Shown piece by piece: positions 15,405-25,168 of a stretch of DNA of 37,715 nt (positions are counted from its first letter, which is position 1; each line of letters starts with the position of its first letter). Under the pieces are notes generated by a model. That model saw nothing but the letters and a program-made list of their open reading frames with translations, did not search any database and had not been told where the DNA came from. The translations under genes and the position numbers were made by a program. The DNA is taken from the NCBI GenBank assembly GCA_002311635.1, contig DBZJ01000157.1, positions 1 to 37,715 of the forward strand, written 5' to 3'. This DNA is from Syntrophaceae bacterium UBA1163. Its GTDB lineage: Bacteria; Desulfobacterota; BSN033; UBA1163.

Positions 15405-17234
15405 ATGTTTATTCAAACCTGGCTTCTGCCCTTTTCACTACTTGCAGCAGCGACCCTCATTGCGTTTCCTTTAAGTCGCTACATGGCATGGATCATGGAT
15501 GGAAAATACCGGCCTTTGCCTGTCTTGGGCTGGTTCGAAAAACGCTTGGATAGCGGCCCCCAGAACTGGAAGCAGTATACCATCGTATTGCTCCTTTTCA
15601 ACACCTTGATGTTCGTCTACGGCTATGTGGTTCTGGCACTTCAGCCGTGGATGCCGCTGAATCCCGATAGCAAGGGGATGATTTTTCCCTCTACTATCTT
15701 TCAAGCCGTGACCTCCTTCATAACGAACACGGACCTCCAGCACTATTCCGGAGAACAGGTTTTATCGAACTTCAGCCAGATTTTCTTTGCCATCTCCATG
15801 CTATTTATGTCTGCCGCAGTCGGCCTATGCGCCCTGACCGCGATCATCAGGCTCTTCCGTGGCGAGTCCAAAATTGGCAACTTCTTCGTAGACATGTGGC
15901 GGGTACTAGTTTACATGTTCGTGCCCGCCGCCTTTGTTATCGCCCTTATTTTTCTGATCCAAGGCAGTCCCATGACTTTTAAAAGCTCCCACCAGGTCTC
16001 GACACTCGAACCTGCAGCCATGGGAACCACGGACAAGGGCGAGGTGAAGCAGCAGACCATTGTAGTGGGGCCGGTGGCGGCATTCGAGTCCATGAAGATG
16101 CTTGGAACCAATGGGGGTGGGTTTTACGGTATGAATTCCGCGCACCCCTTTGAAAATCCCACCGGATTGTCCAACTTTTTCAATACCCTGGCAATGATGA
16201 TCTTCCCGTTTGCGCTCGTGCTGATGTACGGCAGGATGCTCCGTCGGATGCGGCATGCCTATGTCATTTTCTCAGTTATGTTGTTGTTGATGGCTGCCAC
16301 CGTTGTATGGGCAGTCTACTACGATACACTGAAACCAAACCCTGGACTGACCGGCCATCCTGTGGCACGAACATTCGAAATCCCAAGCGCCACGGCGCCG
16401 GGTGGGAAACGGGTAGTCACTCTGGCCCCGGTCGCAAGCTTGCCCGTGGATCAGCACTTAGGCAATCTCGAGGGCAAAGAGATGCGATTCGGGACCTCGG
16501 CAGGCGCCACCTTCGATGCGCTGACGACAGACGTAACGTGTGGTGCAGTGAACGCAGAGGAAAACAGCCTCAACCCGATTGCAGCCTTAGCGCCCATGGT
16601 CGGGATGTGGCTGAACTGTATCTACGGCGGTAAGGGGGTAGGGATGATCAATCTGTTGCTCTACTTAATCATCGGGATCTTCGTGGCCGGCATGATGGTA
16701 GGCCGGACGCCTGAGTATTTGGGTAAGAAAATCGGGGGCCGGGAGGTAAAACTGGCAATCATCGCCCTTCTGGTCCATCCGTTCATGATTCTCTTCCCCA
16801 CCGGGCTCTTCGCTGCAACGAGCTGGGGGCTCAAAGCCGTCAGCAATCCTGGTGCTGATGGTTTTACACAAATGCTGTACAACTTCTCCTCGGCCTCCGC
16901 CAATAATGGTTCCGCCTTCGACGGATTGTCGGTTGCCTACGGTTTGGTAAGCAATCCGAATCCGGCGCCGACCGCCATCCCATGGAATATCGCAGCGGGC
17001 CTCGTGATGCTCTTCAGCCGCTATCTTCCCATTGTCGCCCCGATTGCCATGGCGGCATTTCTCGGAGAGAAGAAATCGAGCCCCTTTGGTCTGGGAACTT
17101 TGCGCACGGACACCGTTACGTTTGGCATCCTCTTGCTCGGGACGATCCTTATCATCGGCGCCTTGCTCTTCCTGCCGGTCGCTGCACTGGGACCGCTTGC
17201 AGAGCAGTTGGGTCCCATCCCTTTTGGCGGCTGA
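15405..17234 (+). CDS. kdpA: K+-transporting ATPase subunit KdpA
   Basis: KdpA is the K+-selective pore subunit of the high-affinity Kdp pump. The 609-residue protein shows the four pore-loop signatures: FITNTDLQHYSGE, GTNGGGFYGMNSAHPFENP, GATFDALTTDVTCGAVNAEENS and SANNGSAFDGL. About ten membrane helices lie between them. It is longer than the roughly 560 residues common in the family; the extra length lies mainly in loops, for example around EIPSATAPGGKRVVTLAP. AAAGGAGAT before ATG 15405 is a good ribosome-binding site. kdpB follows after 90 bp. Regulation by the upstream c-di-AMP riboswitch is expected. Confidence 0.96.
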   Translation: MFIQTWLLPFSLLAAATLIAFPLSRYMAWIMDGKYRPLPVLGWFEKRLDSGPQNWKQYTIVLLLFNTLMFVYGYVVLALQPWMPLNPDSKGMIFPSTIFQAVTSFITNTDLQHYSGEQVLSNFSQIFFAISMLFMSAAVGLCALTAIIRLFRGESKIGNFFVDMWRVLVYMFVPAAFVIALIFLIQGSPMTFKSSHQVSTLEPAAMGTTDKGEVKQQTIVVGPVAAFESMKMLGTNGGGFYGMNSAHPFENPTGLSNFFNTLAMMIFPFALVLMYGRMLRRMRHAYVIFSVMLLLMAATVVWAVYYDTLKPNPGLTGHPVARTFEIPSATAPGGKRVVTLAPVASLPVDQHLGNLEGKEMRFGTSAGATFDALTTDVTCGAVNAEENSLNPIAALAPMVGMWLNCIYGGKGVGMINLLLYLIIGIFVAGMMVGRTPEYLGKKIGGREVKLAIIALLVHPFMILFPTGLFAATSWGLKAVSNPGADGFTQMLYNFSSASANNGSAFDGLSVAYGLVSNPNPAPTAIPWNIAAGLVMLFSRYLPIVAPIAMAAFLGEKKSSPFGLGTLRTDTVTFGILLLGTILIIGALLFLPVAALGPLAEQLGPIPFGG

Positions 17235-17324
17235 CCGGAAACATTTGACGATCGTTTATGGAAACTCATTGGACCCCTAATAATACGAATTGCGAGATAA
17301 ATGAAATATTCAAAGGAGTGCGAC

Positions 17325-19487
17325 ATGAATAAAGTACCCGATACTACGGAAACCGTGAAGACGACGCCCTTGCCTTCGGAGCAGCCGCGGTCGCTGCGCC
17401 GTATGAAACGGAGAGCACTACTGGAGAAAGAGACAACGAAAGCGGCCTTGAAGCAGGCGTTCGTCATGCTGCGGCCCGACATCCAGTGGAAGAATCCTGT
17501 AATGTTTGTGGTCGAAGTGGGTGCGTTCCTGACCCTTCTATTCATCCTGCAGGCGGCATGGGGTAAGCAGGCCAGTCAGGTGCCGATTACGTATTTTATC
17601 GCGCTTGATGCGTGGCTTTTCCTGACCGTGTTGTTTGCGAACTTTGCCACTGCCCTTGCGGAGGCTCGCGGTAAAGCCCAGGCCGATTCGCTCAGGCGAG
17701 CCCGTCACGATACGGTGGCTTACCGGTTGAGTGCAGCCATGATCATCGAGGAGGTTTCCTCGACGGTTTTGAAACCGGGCGATCGGGTGGTCGTACAGGC
17801 GGGACAAACGATTCCTGGAGATGGGGAGATCATCGAAGGGATCGCCTCAGTCGATGAGTCCGCGATTACCGGCGAGTCTGCGCCGGTGATTCGGGCCGCG
17901 GGCGGCGACCGGTCGGGCGTGACGGGCGGGACAGTCGTGCTCTCTGATCGGATCGTTGTTCAGATCACCAGCGGAGCAGGTGATTCATTCCTCGACCGGA
18001 TGATCGCGCTGGTGGAGGGCGCCATCCGTCAGCGAAGTCCGAATGAGATTGCTCTCACGCTGCTACTGTCCGCCTTTACGCTGGCTTTTTTAATTGTGGT
18101 TATCCCGCTTTGGCCCATGGCCTGGAACGCCGAGCAATACATGATGGGCTACCTGGGCCTTCAAGAGCCCTTGAGAAGCCTCGGCACCGATGTTCCGACC
18201 CTCGTTGCGCTCTTAGTCTGCCTCATTCCCACGACCATTGGTGCGTTGCTTGCCGCCATCGGAATTGCGGGTATGGATCGCGCTCTGCAGGCCAACATCA
18301 TCGCCAAGAGCGGAAAGGCAGTGGAGTTGGCCGGCGACATCGATGTCGTGCTGCTCGATAAAACAGGCACGATCACGATAGGGAACCGGAACGCAACAAC
18401 GTTCTTACCGATAGGAAATTATTCGGCTGCCGACGTTGGGCGACTGGCTGCCCTGGCGTCCGCCGCTGATGAGACGCCCGAGGGGAAGAGCATCGTCAAA
18501 TTGTTCGAAAAGCAAAGCGAAGCCGCTATCAGCGTGCCAGGGGACGCGCAGTCTGTGCCATTTACAGCCCAAACACGCATGAGCGGCGTCGATCTTCCTG
18601 AGGGCCGGCGAATACGAAAAGGAGCACCAGACGCCATCATCAAATTCGTCCAGGACAACCATGGCAGCGTGCCGGGTGAGATCAACGCATTGGTCGATAG
18701 CGTGGCATCCAAAGGGGCAACCCCTCTGGTCGTCACTGATGATGGCCGTATCGCCGGCGTGGTCGTTCTTGAAGACATTTTAAAACCCCACATGCATGAG
18801 CGTTTCGAGCGGCTGAGGAAGATGGGGCTGCGGACCGTTATGATCACCGGAGATAACCCTCTAACGGCTGCAACCATCGCTGCACGGGCGGGGGTCGATG
18901 ACTTTCTCGCTCAGGCCACGCCGGAGACCAAGCTCTCTTATATCCGGAAGGAGCAGGCCGGCGGGAAGCTCGTGGCCATGATGGGCGACGGCACGAACGA
19001 CGCTCCGGCCCTGGCTCAAGCGGACGTTGCTCTGGCCATGAACGCAGGCACGCAGGCGGCTAAAGAAGCGGCCAATATGGTCGATCTGGACAGTGATCCT
19101 ACCAAGTTGATCGAAGTTGTGGAAGTGGGAAAGCAGCTCCTGATAACGCGAGGCGCCCTGACGACATTCTCGATCGCCAATGATGTGGCCAAATACTTTG
19201 CGATCATCCCGGCACTTTTTGCAGGGACCTTGCCCTGGCTCAAGGCGATCGACATCATGCATCTCCATTCACCGACCTCGGCTATTTTGTCGGCTGTGAT
19301 CTTCAACGCGCTGATTATTCCCATGCTCATCCCGGTCGCGCTCAAGGGAGTTAAATACCGGCCTCTCGGTGCCGATGCTCTATTGCGCAGGAACATGCTC
19401 ATCTGGGGACTGGGAGGCGTGATTCTGCCTTTTATCGGCATCAAACTGATTGACCTGATCATGGTGGGTTTTCATTTGACTATTTGA
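17325..19487 (+). CDS. kdpB: K+-transporting ATPase ATP-binding subunit KdpB
   Basis: KdpB is the P-type ATPase that hydrolyses ATP and drives K+ through KdpA. The phosphorylation site DKTGT (Asp near residue 345), the actuator motif TGES (residues 182-185), the hinge [22 protein letters not shown] and the C-terminal [12 protein letters not shown] are all intact. The TGES serine is the residue that inhibits E. coli KdpB when phosphorylated. I chose ATG 17325 (720 aa) because AAAGGAGTG at 17312-17320 is well placed; the open frame extends to an ATG at 17301. The gene looks more GC-rich than the flanking housekeeping genes by eye. Confidence 0.96.
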   Translation: MNKVPDTTETVKTTPLPSEQPRSLRRMKRRALLEKETTKAALKQAFVMLRPDIQWKNPVMFVVEVGAFLTLLFILQAAWGKQASQVPITYFIALDAWLFLTVLFANFATALAEARGKAQADSLRRARHDTVAYRLSAAMIIEEVSSTVLKPGDRVVVQAGQTIPGDGEIIEGIASVDESAITGESAPVIRAAGGDRSGVTGGTVVLSDRIVVQITSGAGDSFLDRMIALVEGAIRQRSPNEIALTLLLSAFTLAFLIVVIPLWPMAWNAEQYMMGYLGLQEPLRSLGTDVPTLVALLVCLIPTTIGALLAAIGIAGMDRALQANIIAKSGKAVELAGDIDVVLLDKTGTITIGNRNATTFLPIGNYSAADVGRLAALASAADETPEGKSIVKLFEKQSEAAISVPGDAQSVPFTAQTRMSGVDLPEGRRIRKGAPDAIIKFVQDNHGSVPGEINALVDSVASKGATPLVVTDDGRIAGVVVLEDILKPHMHERFERLRKMGLRTVMITGDNPLTAATIAARAGVDDFLAQATPETKLSYIRKEQAGGKLVAMMGDGTNDAPALAQADVALAMNAGTQAAKEAANMVDLDSDPTKLIEVVEVGKQLLITRGALTTFSIANDVAKYFAIIPALFAGTLPWLKAIDIMHLHSPTSAILSAVIFNALIIPMLIPVALKGVKYRPLGADALLRRNMLIWGLGGVILPFIGIKLIDLIMVGFHLTI

Positions 19488-19498
19488 TACTGTAGTGA

Positions 19499-19595
19499 AC
19501 CCCGTTAGAAATTCCAGTGGGGCACTAAACCCCGCCGGAATTATTCTGGGATCTAACCCCGCCGCAAATTAGCGGGGCATCATTTCTAACGGGGT
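19499..19595. repeat. Dispersed palindromic repeat, copy 2, inside the kdp operon
   Basis: ACCCCGTTAGAAAT (19499-19512) and ATTTCTAACGGGGT (19582-19595) are a perfect 14-bp inverted repeat. Between them is a further hairpin CCCCGC (19557-19562) / GCGGGG (19572-19577), and pieces of the same unit recur (CCCCGCCGGAATTATT). The left part is the reverse complement of copy 1 at 7535-7564. It opens a 170-bp gap between kdpB and kdpC, genes that usually nearly touch. Confidence 0.8.
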
Positions 19596-19657
19596 GAATC
19601 AAGCGTGCCTATCGGCCCCGGTCCTGACCGAGGGCGGGGCAGGCAGGGAGGCATAAC

Positions 19658-20677
19658 ATGTGGCAATACATTTCGAAGAGCATCTTTCTGTTGTTAGTGA
19701 TGGTGGTCATCTGCTGCGTCGTTTACCCATTGGGTTTGTGGGTGGTCGGACAGGCCGTCTTTCCCTTTCAGGCCAACGGGAGCCTGCTGACAGGTCCTGA
19801 CGGTAAACCGGTGGGATCGCGACTCATTGCGCAACCATTTACTAAGGACGAATACTTTCAGCCCCGCCCATCTGCTGCATCCTACGATGCGTCTGCTTCA
19901 GCCTCGTCATCTCTTGCGGCATCCAATTACGCCCTGCGCGACCGGGTCGGCCGGACGCTCGGTCCGATTGTGAAATATCGAGGCGGGCCCAAAGCAGGAG
20001 AACTCGTGGCACCGGACATCGAAAGCTGGTTTCAAAAGGATGTCTTTCAAGGAAACGCTCGCATCGTGGCGCAGTGGGCAGACCTGCACAACTCTCTGGC
20101 CCAGGCCTGGGTGAAAGCGGACCCCAAGAATGGTGCATACGTGGACGATTGGGCAAAAACACATCCCGCCTTAGTCGCTAAGTGGATTAAGGACAACCCG
20201 GGGACCCAGCAACCAAAAGCGGATGATCTTGCCGTCATTTTCTTCGAGAACTTTTCCAAGGAGAACCCCGGGAAGTTTCCCTCCGCCGTTACTCACAAAG
20301 GAGCTGATGGCAAGGATCAAACGACAATTGAACCGGTCAAGGACGGCTCGGACATTCAATCGATCTTCTTTGATATGTGGCGACAGGATCACCCTGAGGC
20401 TGATCTCCGAGAGGTTCCCGGCGATCTCGTCACCACTTCCGGCTCCGGACTCGATCCTCATATCACGCTTCAGAACGCCGAGTATCAGCTCAACCGGGTT
20501 GCCTCCAAATGGGCTGCCAACCTGAAACGCGACCCGAATGCAGTCCGAAAAGAGATCAAGGAGATATTGCAGGAGAACGCCTCGGCGCCATGGTTCGGGC
20601 TCGCAGGTGAGAAGTTCGTCAACGTGCTTGAAGTCAATCTCGAACTTCGCAAGCGCTACGGAGCGCCCTCGCCATAG
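19658..20677 (+). CDS. kdpC: K+-transporting ATPase subunit KdpC with large central insertion
   Basis: KdpC is the single-span subunit that supports ATP binding in the pump. The N-terminal helix, the segment GSRLIAQPFTKDEYFQPRPSA (near 53-73) and the C-terminal VPGDLVTTSGSGLDPHITL block (near 253-271) are typical. Between about residues 108 and 250 is an insert of roughly 140 residues not found in the common KdpC of about 190 residues. It is rich in W, D and K, with repeated motifs of the type W-x-x-x-(N/H)-P (KWIKDNPG, DDWAKTHPA, AWVKADPK). The insert should be periplasmic. The reading frame is intact, so this is a long KdpC and not a fusion error. GGGAGG shortly before ATG 19658 is the ribosome-binding site. 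Confidence 0.92.
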   Translation: MWQYISKSIFLLLVMVVICCVVYPLGLWVVGQAVFPFQANGSLLTGPDGKPVGSRLIAQPFTKDEYFQPRPSAASYDASASASSSLAASNYALRDRVGRTLGPIVKYRGGPKAGELVAPDIESWFQKDVFQGNARIVAQWADLHNSLAQAWVKADPKNGAYVDDWAKTHPALVAKWIKDNPGTQQPKADDLAVIFFENFSKENPGKFPSAVTHKGADGKDQTTIEPVKDGSDIQSIFFDMWRQDHPEADLREVPGDLVTTSGSGLDPHITLQNAEYQLNRVASKWAANLKRDPNAVRKEIKEILQENASAPWFGLAGEKFVNVLEVNLELRKRYGAPSP

Positions 20678-20778
20678 CCGGTTTATCGCTCCCTTGCTCT
20701 GTTCCAGACAATCACTATTGTCGGTCTTCTAAGTGTAACCCTTAAGATTAGAGAGAAAAATCAATTTGAAAGGTAGAG

Positions 20779-22071
20779 ATGAAAAAGAAATTATTAGGCT
20801 TGATTCTGGCGGTTTTGATGATGTTTCCATTTGTGATTAACGCACGCAGCGAAGAGGGATCAGCATCGACTTCAGACAAAGAGACCCAGGAGGTAAAGCC
20901 GCCGGAGGCCCCCGCACCGACACCCGGGCTGCTGATGTTCGCTTTGAGCAAGGCGGGACTGGCCCAACCTTTGGACAAGGCTGGGATCAACATCTACGGC
21001 TATATCGAAGGCGGCTACTTTTATGACGCCACCTCGGGTGCTCACAACGTTCCAACCTTCATCGGATTTAACAGTTTCAAGAACACGGGTACCCTTGACA
21101 AGATCAGTTTGAACGTCGAGCGCACGGTCGATCCGACCAAGAAGCAGTTTGACCTCGGTTTCCACGTGGAAGGTATCTGGGGTACGGATGCTGCGTTCGT
21201 CCACTCGAATGGGATGGGTGATAGCCAGACGAGCCGATATCAGGGGGATCTTCTCCAAGCCTATGTGGACGTGACCATCCCCGGCATGCCGGTGCGAATC
21301 CGCGCAGGCAAATGGATCGAACTGGCGGGCTTCGAGCACTTCAGCGCTAACATCTACGGGGCCTTCGGCGATCCGTCCAAGGCCCTCTATTCTTATAGCT
21401 ACCAGTTTCTCTATGCTGAGCCGAGCACACAGACGGGCGTTCTGGTCACCTACGTGGCGAACTCCAAGTGGTCGTTTGATGCTGGCTTCACGCGTGGCTG
21501 GAACCAGTCCGTTAAAGACGCCAACGGCGCCCTGGACTTTTTGGGCCGCATCACCTTTACCCCCAGCGATAAGACTTCCATCATTTTCGTTATGACGGAA
21601 GGCCCGGAGTTCCCGACGGGCTTCGGGCACAATCTGCCTAAGGGCGACGCCCACCACTGGTGGACCGCGCTGGACCTGGTTGCCACCCAGAAGATCACTG
21701 AAAAGTTGAGCCTCGGGTTGGGCATTGATTACGTCCATGCTCCGCAAATCCCCGGCTTAACAAGCGGTGACAAGCAGTGGGGAGGCGTGGCTGGCTATGT
21801 CAGCTACGCGATCGATCTGCACCTCACGCTCAACGCCCGGCTGGAGTGGTATAGAGACGCCGCCGATGGCTTCTCCACCGGTACGCCCATCAGCGCCAAT
21901 TATTACGAGGCCACGGTGGGCGTGGCCATCAAGCCTTTCCCAAACGACAAGTTCCTCTCGAAGTGGCTGTTCAGACCGGAAGTTCGCTACGACCGCTCTA
22001 ACCAGCCACTCTTCGACAGTAGCGACAAACATCAGTTGACATTCAGCGTGGACACCCTCTTCACCTTTTAG
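20779..22071 (+). CDS. Outer-membrane beta-barrel porin (OmpL/BBP2-like)
   Basis: The 430-residue protein has a signal peptide (MKKKLLGLILAVLMMFPFV, cleaved near INARSEE). An acidic, proline-rich linker follows (EVKPPEAPAPTPG). After it come alternating amphipathic strands rich in G, Y, W and aromatic girdles, ending in LTFSVDTLFTF, the C-terminal phenylalanine expected for outer-membrane insertion. Phrases such as INIYGYIEGGYFYDATSG and IRAGKWIELAGFEHFSAN fit the BBP2 / OmpL porin family. It lies between kdpC and kdpD, 101 bp after kdpC, and so likely belongs to the same regulon. It may supply K+ or small solutes across the outer membrane, but specificity cannot be read. Confidence 0.82.
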   Translation: MKKKLLGLILAVLMMFPFVINARSEEGSASTSDKETQEVKPPEAPAPTPGLLMFALSKAGLAQPLDKAGINIYGYIEGGYFYDATSGAHNVPTFIGFNSFKNTGTLDKISLNVERTVDPTKKQFDLGFHVEGIWGTDAAFVHSNGMGDSQTSRYQGDLLQAYVDVTIPGMPVRIRAGKWIELAGFEHFSANIYGAFGDPSKALYSYSYQFLYAEPSTQTGVLVTYVANSKWSFDAGFTRGWNQSVKDANGALDFLGRITFTPSDKTSIIFVMTEGPEFPTGFGHNLPKGDAHHWWTALDLVATQKITEKLSLGLGIDYVHAPQIPGLTSGDKQWGGVAGYVSYAIDLHLTLNARLEWYRDAADGFSTGTPISANYYEATVGVAIKPFPNDKFLSKWLFRPEVRYDRSNQPLFDSSDKHQLTFSVDTLFTF

Positions 22072-22127
22072 GATCGCCGTGGCGGTTTCGCACCCGCCCT
22101 CTGGGGGCAAACTGAACGGATGGAGCA

Positions 22128-22177
22128 GAAATAGAAAAAACCATTCTCGCAAAAAGGGGAATGGTTTTTTCTATTTC
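22128..22177. terminator. Long bidirectional terminator-like hairpin between porin and kdpD
   Basis: GAAATAG-AAAAAA-CCATTC (22128-22146) pairs without mismatch with GAATGG-TTTTTT-CTATTTC (22159-22177). The T6 follows the inner GC-containing stem as in an intrinsic terminator, in both directions. It would end most porin transcripts and lower kdpD expression relative to kdpABC. Confidence 0.75.
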
Positions 22178-22236
22178 GGGTTGCACAACCACCCTGGTTG
22201 ATGTAAGTTATGGAGATAACCGAGGCATTCTAAGAG

Positions 22237-24282
22237 ATGGAAGTCAGAGATACCCCCAACGATACGACAAGACCAGACCCGGATGCCCTCCTGAAGGAAG
22301 TTGAGCGAGAGGAAGAAAAAAGGGGAAAGCTAAAGATATTTCTCGGTTACGCCCCGGGCGTCGGAAAAACCTACGCCATGCTCAACGAAGCCCACGTATT
22401 GAAGAAGCGCGGGGAGGACGCGGTGGTGGGTATTGTGGAGACTCACGGCCGCATCGAAACGGAGGCATTACTCAAGGATCTGGAAATGATTCCGCGACGA
22501 CGAGTTGAATATCAAGGTATTGTTCTTGAAGAATTGGATCTTGATGCCATACTTACACGGCGACCCGCGGTGGTTTTGGTAGATGAACTGGCGCACAGCA
22601 ATGCACCGGGCAGCCGCCATCCGAAACGATACCAGGATATTGAAGAGCTGCTCGACAGCGGCATTGAAGTTTACACAACGGTGAACGTTCAACACTTCGA
22701 AAGCCTGAGTGATGTGTTAGAAAAAATTACGGGAATTCGTATACAGGAGACATTGCCCGATACCTTTCTGGATCGAGCCGACGAGGTACAGGTAATCGAT
22801 ATCCCATTAGAGGAGCTCTTTGAGAGGCTGAAAGAAGGAAAGGTATACATTCCCAGGCAGGCGGAACTGGCAATGCAGAATTTTTTTCAGCGGGGCAATC
22901 TTGTTGCCCTGCGGGAACTCATGCTCACCCACGCCGCCCACAAAATGGATACCGAGCTTCTAAATTATATGAGGGCAAAGGCTATCTCCGGGCCCTGGCC
23001 AGCAGGGGAGAGGTTGATGGTCTGCGTGGCCCCGAGTCCTTATGCAAAACAACTGCTGCGCAAGGGGTACCAGATTGCGAAGGATGCGCATGCCGAATGG
23101 TATGCCGTGCATGTTTCTACACCTGCTCTGAAGGAGATGTCAGATGAGGACAAGGCTTACATCGCCGAGGCATTGAATCTCGCAGAAGAATTGGGGGCAA
23201 AGATTGCAACCCTTTCGGGAACGGATGTCGCGAATGAAATCCTGCGTTTTGCCCGTGAGTATAATATTAACCATATCGTCATCGGCAAGCCTCTCCACTC
23301 CATGTTGTTTGGATTCTGGAAGGGCTCACCAGCCTCCCGACTGCTGCACACCCGAAGTGAGTTTGAACTGCATCTCATCACGCCAACCGTTGAAAAGAGA
23401 GAGATAGAAGTAAAACCAACGCCCGAACGGCTTACGCTCAATCCCAAAGAGTACCTCCTGACCGCCCTTATGGTCGCCGCTGTGACCCTGCTGAACTTTT
23501 TCCTCCAGGGATTCGTCAATCGCATTGCTCTGGTTTATGTCTACTTGATTGTGACGATTGCGAGCGCTCTCCTCTTTGGTACCGGACCTTCGATATTTTC
23601 CTCGATCATCAGCCTACTCACTTTCGAGTTTTTCTTCACGGAGCTAAGATACCACTTCACCATGTATCACCCGCATGACGTCATTAATGTCTTGGTCTTC
23701 TTCCTTACCTCCATCATCGTCGGCCAGCTTGCCAAGATAACAAAAAGACAAAATCTTCTCTTACAGCTTCGCGTGAGGCGGGTGACCCTTATTGAAGAAA
23801 TCAGCAAAGAGTTCTTGATGCTTCCTCCCGTTGAACAATTTCTCGGCGGGATGGTTCAGAACTCGAAAGAATGGGAGAATGTGCTGACCCTGTTTCGTAC
23901 CACTGTTCTTGATCACATCAGTCATATTGCGATTAAGTACCTGTCGAAAATCATGGACGCACCGTCCTTTGTGCTTTTCATCGGGAAAGATGGTAGACTC
24001 CAGGTCTGGGCTCGAAGCAAGCCGGACGTGGACCTCACTCCCAAAGAGATGGCCGTTGCCGAGTGGACTTACGCACACGGTGAGCCCGCCGGAGCGGGAA
24101 CGCAAACCCTGCCGAGCGTTAAACTCTTCTTCACACCGATGAAAACACTTGAAGAGACCATCGGTGTCATCGGCATTCAGTACGAGTTTAAGAATCTTCT
24201 GCTTGATCAGCGCAGACTTCTGGGGGTCATCTCCAATCTCTCAGCCCTTGCTGCCGCAAGATGGGTCAAGACATGGGCATGA
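22237..24282 (+). CDS. kdpD: KdpD-type osmosensor lacking the histidine-kinase domain
   Basis: Domains in order are as follows. The KdpD N-terminal ATP-binding domain carries Walker A GYAPGVGKTYAM (near residues 37-48), the DELAHSNAPGSRHPKR motif and TTVNVQHFESL. A Usp-like domain runs from about 255 to 375. A DUF4118 four-helix membrane block (YLLTALMVAAVTLLNFFLQ onwards) spans about 405-500, and a GAF-like domain reaches the end. The protein stops at 681 residues after the GAF helix (LSALAAARWVKTWA); full KdpD is near 890 residues and continues with HisKA and HATPase_c. No kinase remnant follows the stop, and kdpE is absent from the window. Short KdpD forms exist in some bacteria such as cyanobacteria. 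The Usp domain binds c-di-AMP in Staphylococcus KdpD; here only part of that motif (SPYAKQ, then WYAVHV) is seen. Confidence 0.92.
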   Translation: MEVRDTPNDTTRPDPDALLKEVEREEEKRGKLKIFLGYAPGVGKTYAMLNEAHVLKKRGEDAVVGIVETHGRIETEALLKDLEMIPRRRVEYQGIVLEELDLDAILTRRPAVVLVDELAHSNAPGSRHPKRYQDIEELLDSGIEVYTTVNVQHFESLSDVLEKITGIRIQETLPDTFLDRADEVQVIDIPLEELFERLKEGKVYIPRQAELAMQNFFQRGNLVALRELMLTHAAHKMDTELLNYMRAKAISGPWPAGERLMVCVAPSPYAKQLLRKGYQIAKDAHAEWYAVHVSTPALKEMSDEDKAYIAEALNLAEELGAKIATLSGTDVANEILRFAREYNINHIVIGKPLHSMLFGFWKGSPASRLLHTRSEFELHLITPTVEKREIEVKPTPERLTLNPKEYLLTALMVAAVTLLNFFLQGFVNRIALVYVYLIVTIASALLFGTGPSIFSSIISLLTFEFFFTELRYHFTMYHPHDVINVLVFFLTSIIVGQLAKITKRQNLLLQLRVRRVTLIEEISKEFLMLPPVEQFLGGMVQNSKEWENVLTLFRTTVLDHISHIAIKYLSKIMDAPSFVLFIGKDGRLQVWARSKPDVDLTPKEMAVAEWTYAHGEPAGAGTQTLPSVKLFFTPMKTLEETIGVIGIQYEFKNLLLDQRRLLGVISNLSALAAARWVKTWA

Positions 24283-24442
24283 CATGAGGAAAAAATTGGA
24301 GTAATTATTCCATTTCTTTCGCTTCCGCCACGCTATCCTCATTTGCATACCTTCTAAACAAAAAATACAAAGGTCACAATTATAAAGAGAGGGAGGCAGG
24401 ATTTGCCCTAACTTTTCCATCGCTCTTTTTTCCCATCCCCTA

Positions 24443-25168
24443 TCAACGCTTCTCGCTATCTTTTTCGCACCGTGTTTTGCCGGAGATGACCAAAGTGATT
24501 TCGCCCTTTAACTTCCGTTCACCGATCTGAAGTTGGATCTCACTGACGTTCCCCCTGAGAACCTCTTCATAGATCTTTGTCAGCTCGCGGGTGAGGACGA
24601 TCTTCCGATCGCCCAGGACTTCATAAATATCTTTCAGGGTTTCAGAAATGCGATGGGGGGATTCGTAAAAGATGAGGGTTTCCCTTGCGGCTGCCAATTC
24701 CTCGAGGAGATCCCTTCGCTTCTTCGTTTTATGGGGAAGAAAGCCTCTAAAAACGAAGGCATCTGTCGGAAGCCCAGAGACGCTCAGAGCCGCGATCACC
24801 GCAGAAGCACCCGGAATAGGGACAATGGGAATCTGGTGTTCGATGGCAGTTTGAATAAGACGGAACCCAGGGTCGGAGATGCCGGGCGTGCCGGCGTCTG
24901 AAACGAGGGCAACTCGCTCGCCCTGCGTCAGTTTGGAGAGGATGAATTCCTTTTTTCTTGACTCGTTTCCTTCAAAATAACTGGTGAGAGGGGTTTGAAT
25001 CCCGAAGTGCCTCAGGAGGAGGCCAGTGTGCCGTGTGTCCTCCGCAGCGATCAGATCCACCTCTTTTAAGATGCGGAGGGCCCTTAGAGTGATGTCCTCC
25101 CGGTTTCCAATGGGCGTGGAAACGATGTAGAGCGTGCCTTTCGTAGGGTTGGAAGAACGAACCGTCAT
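24443..25168 (-). CDS. rsmI: 16S rRNA 2'-O-ribose C1402 methyltransferase RsmI
   Basis: The 241-residue protein has the tetrapyrrole-methylase fold with RsmI motifs: LYIVSTPIGNREDIT, LIAAEDTRHTGLLL, VSDAGTPGISDPG, IPGASAVIAALSVSGLP and FYESPHRI. RsmI methylates the ribose of C1402 in the 16S decoding site, using S-adenosylmethionine. It is a single minus-strand gene convergent with kdpD and divergent from the HEAT-repeat gene. No odd features are seen. Confidence 0.95.
   Translation of the reverse strand: MTVRSSNPTKGTLYIVSTPIGNREDITLRALRILKEVDLIAAEDTRHTGLLLRHFGIQTPLTSYFEGNESRKKEFILSKLTQGERVALVSDAGTPGISDPGFRLIQTAIEHQIPIVPIPGASAVIAALSVSGLPTDAFVFRGFLPHKTKKRRDLLEELAAARETLIFYESPHRISETLKDIYEVLGDRKIVLTRELTKIYEEVLRGNVSEIQLQIGERKLKGEITLVISGKTRCEKDSEKR

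Noticed and set aside
24283..24442. Possible remnant of a KdpD kinase domain after kdpD
   Set aside because: None of the forward frames shows H-box, N-box or G-box residues, and the gap is only 160 bp before the convergent rsmI gene.
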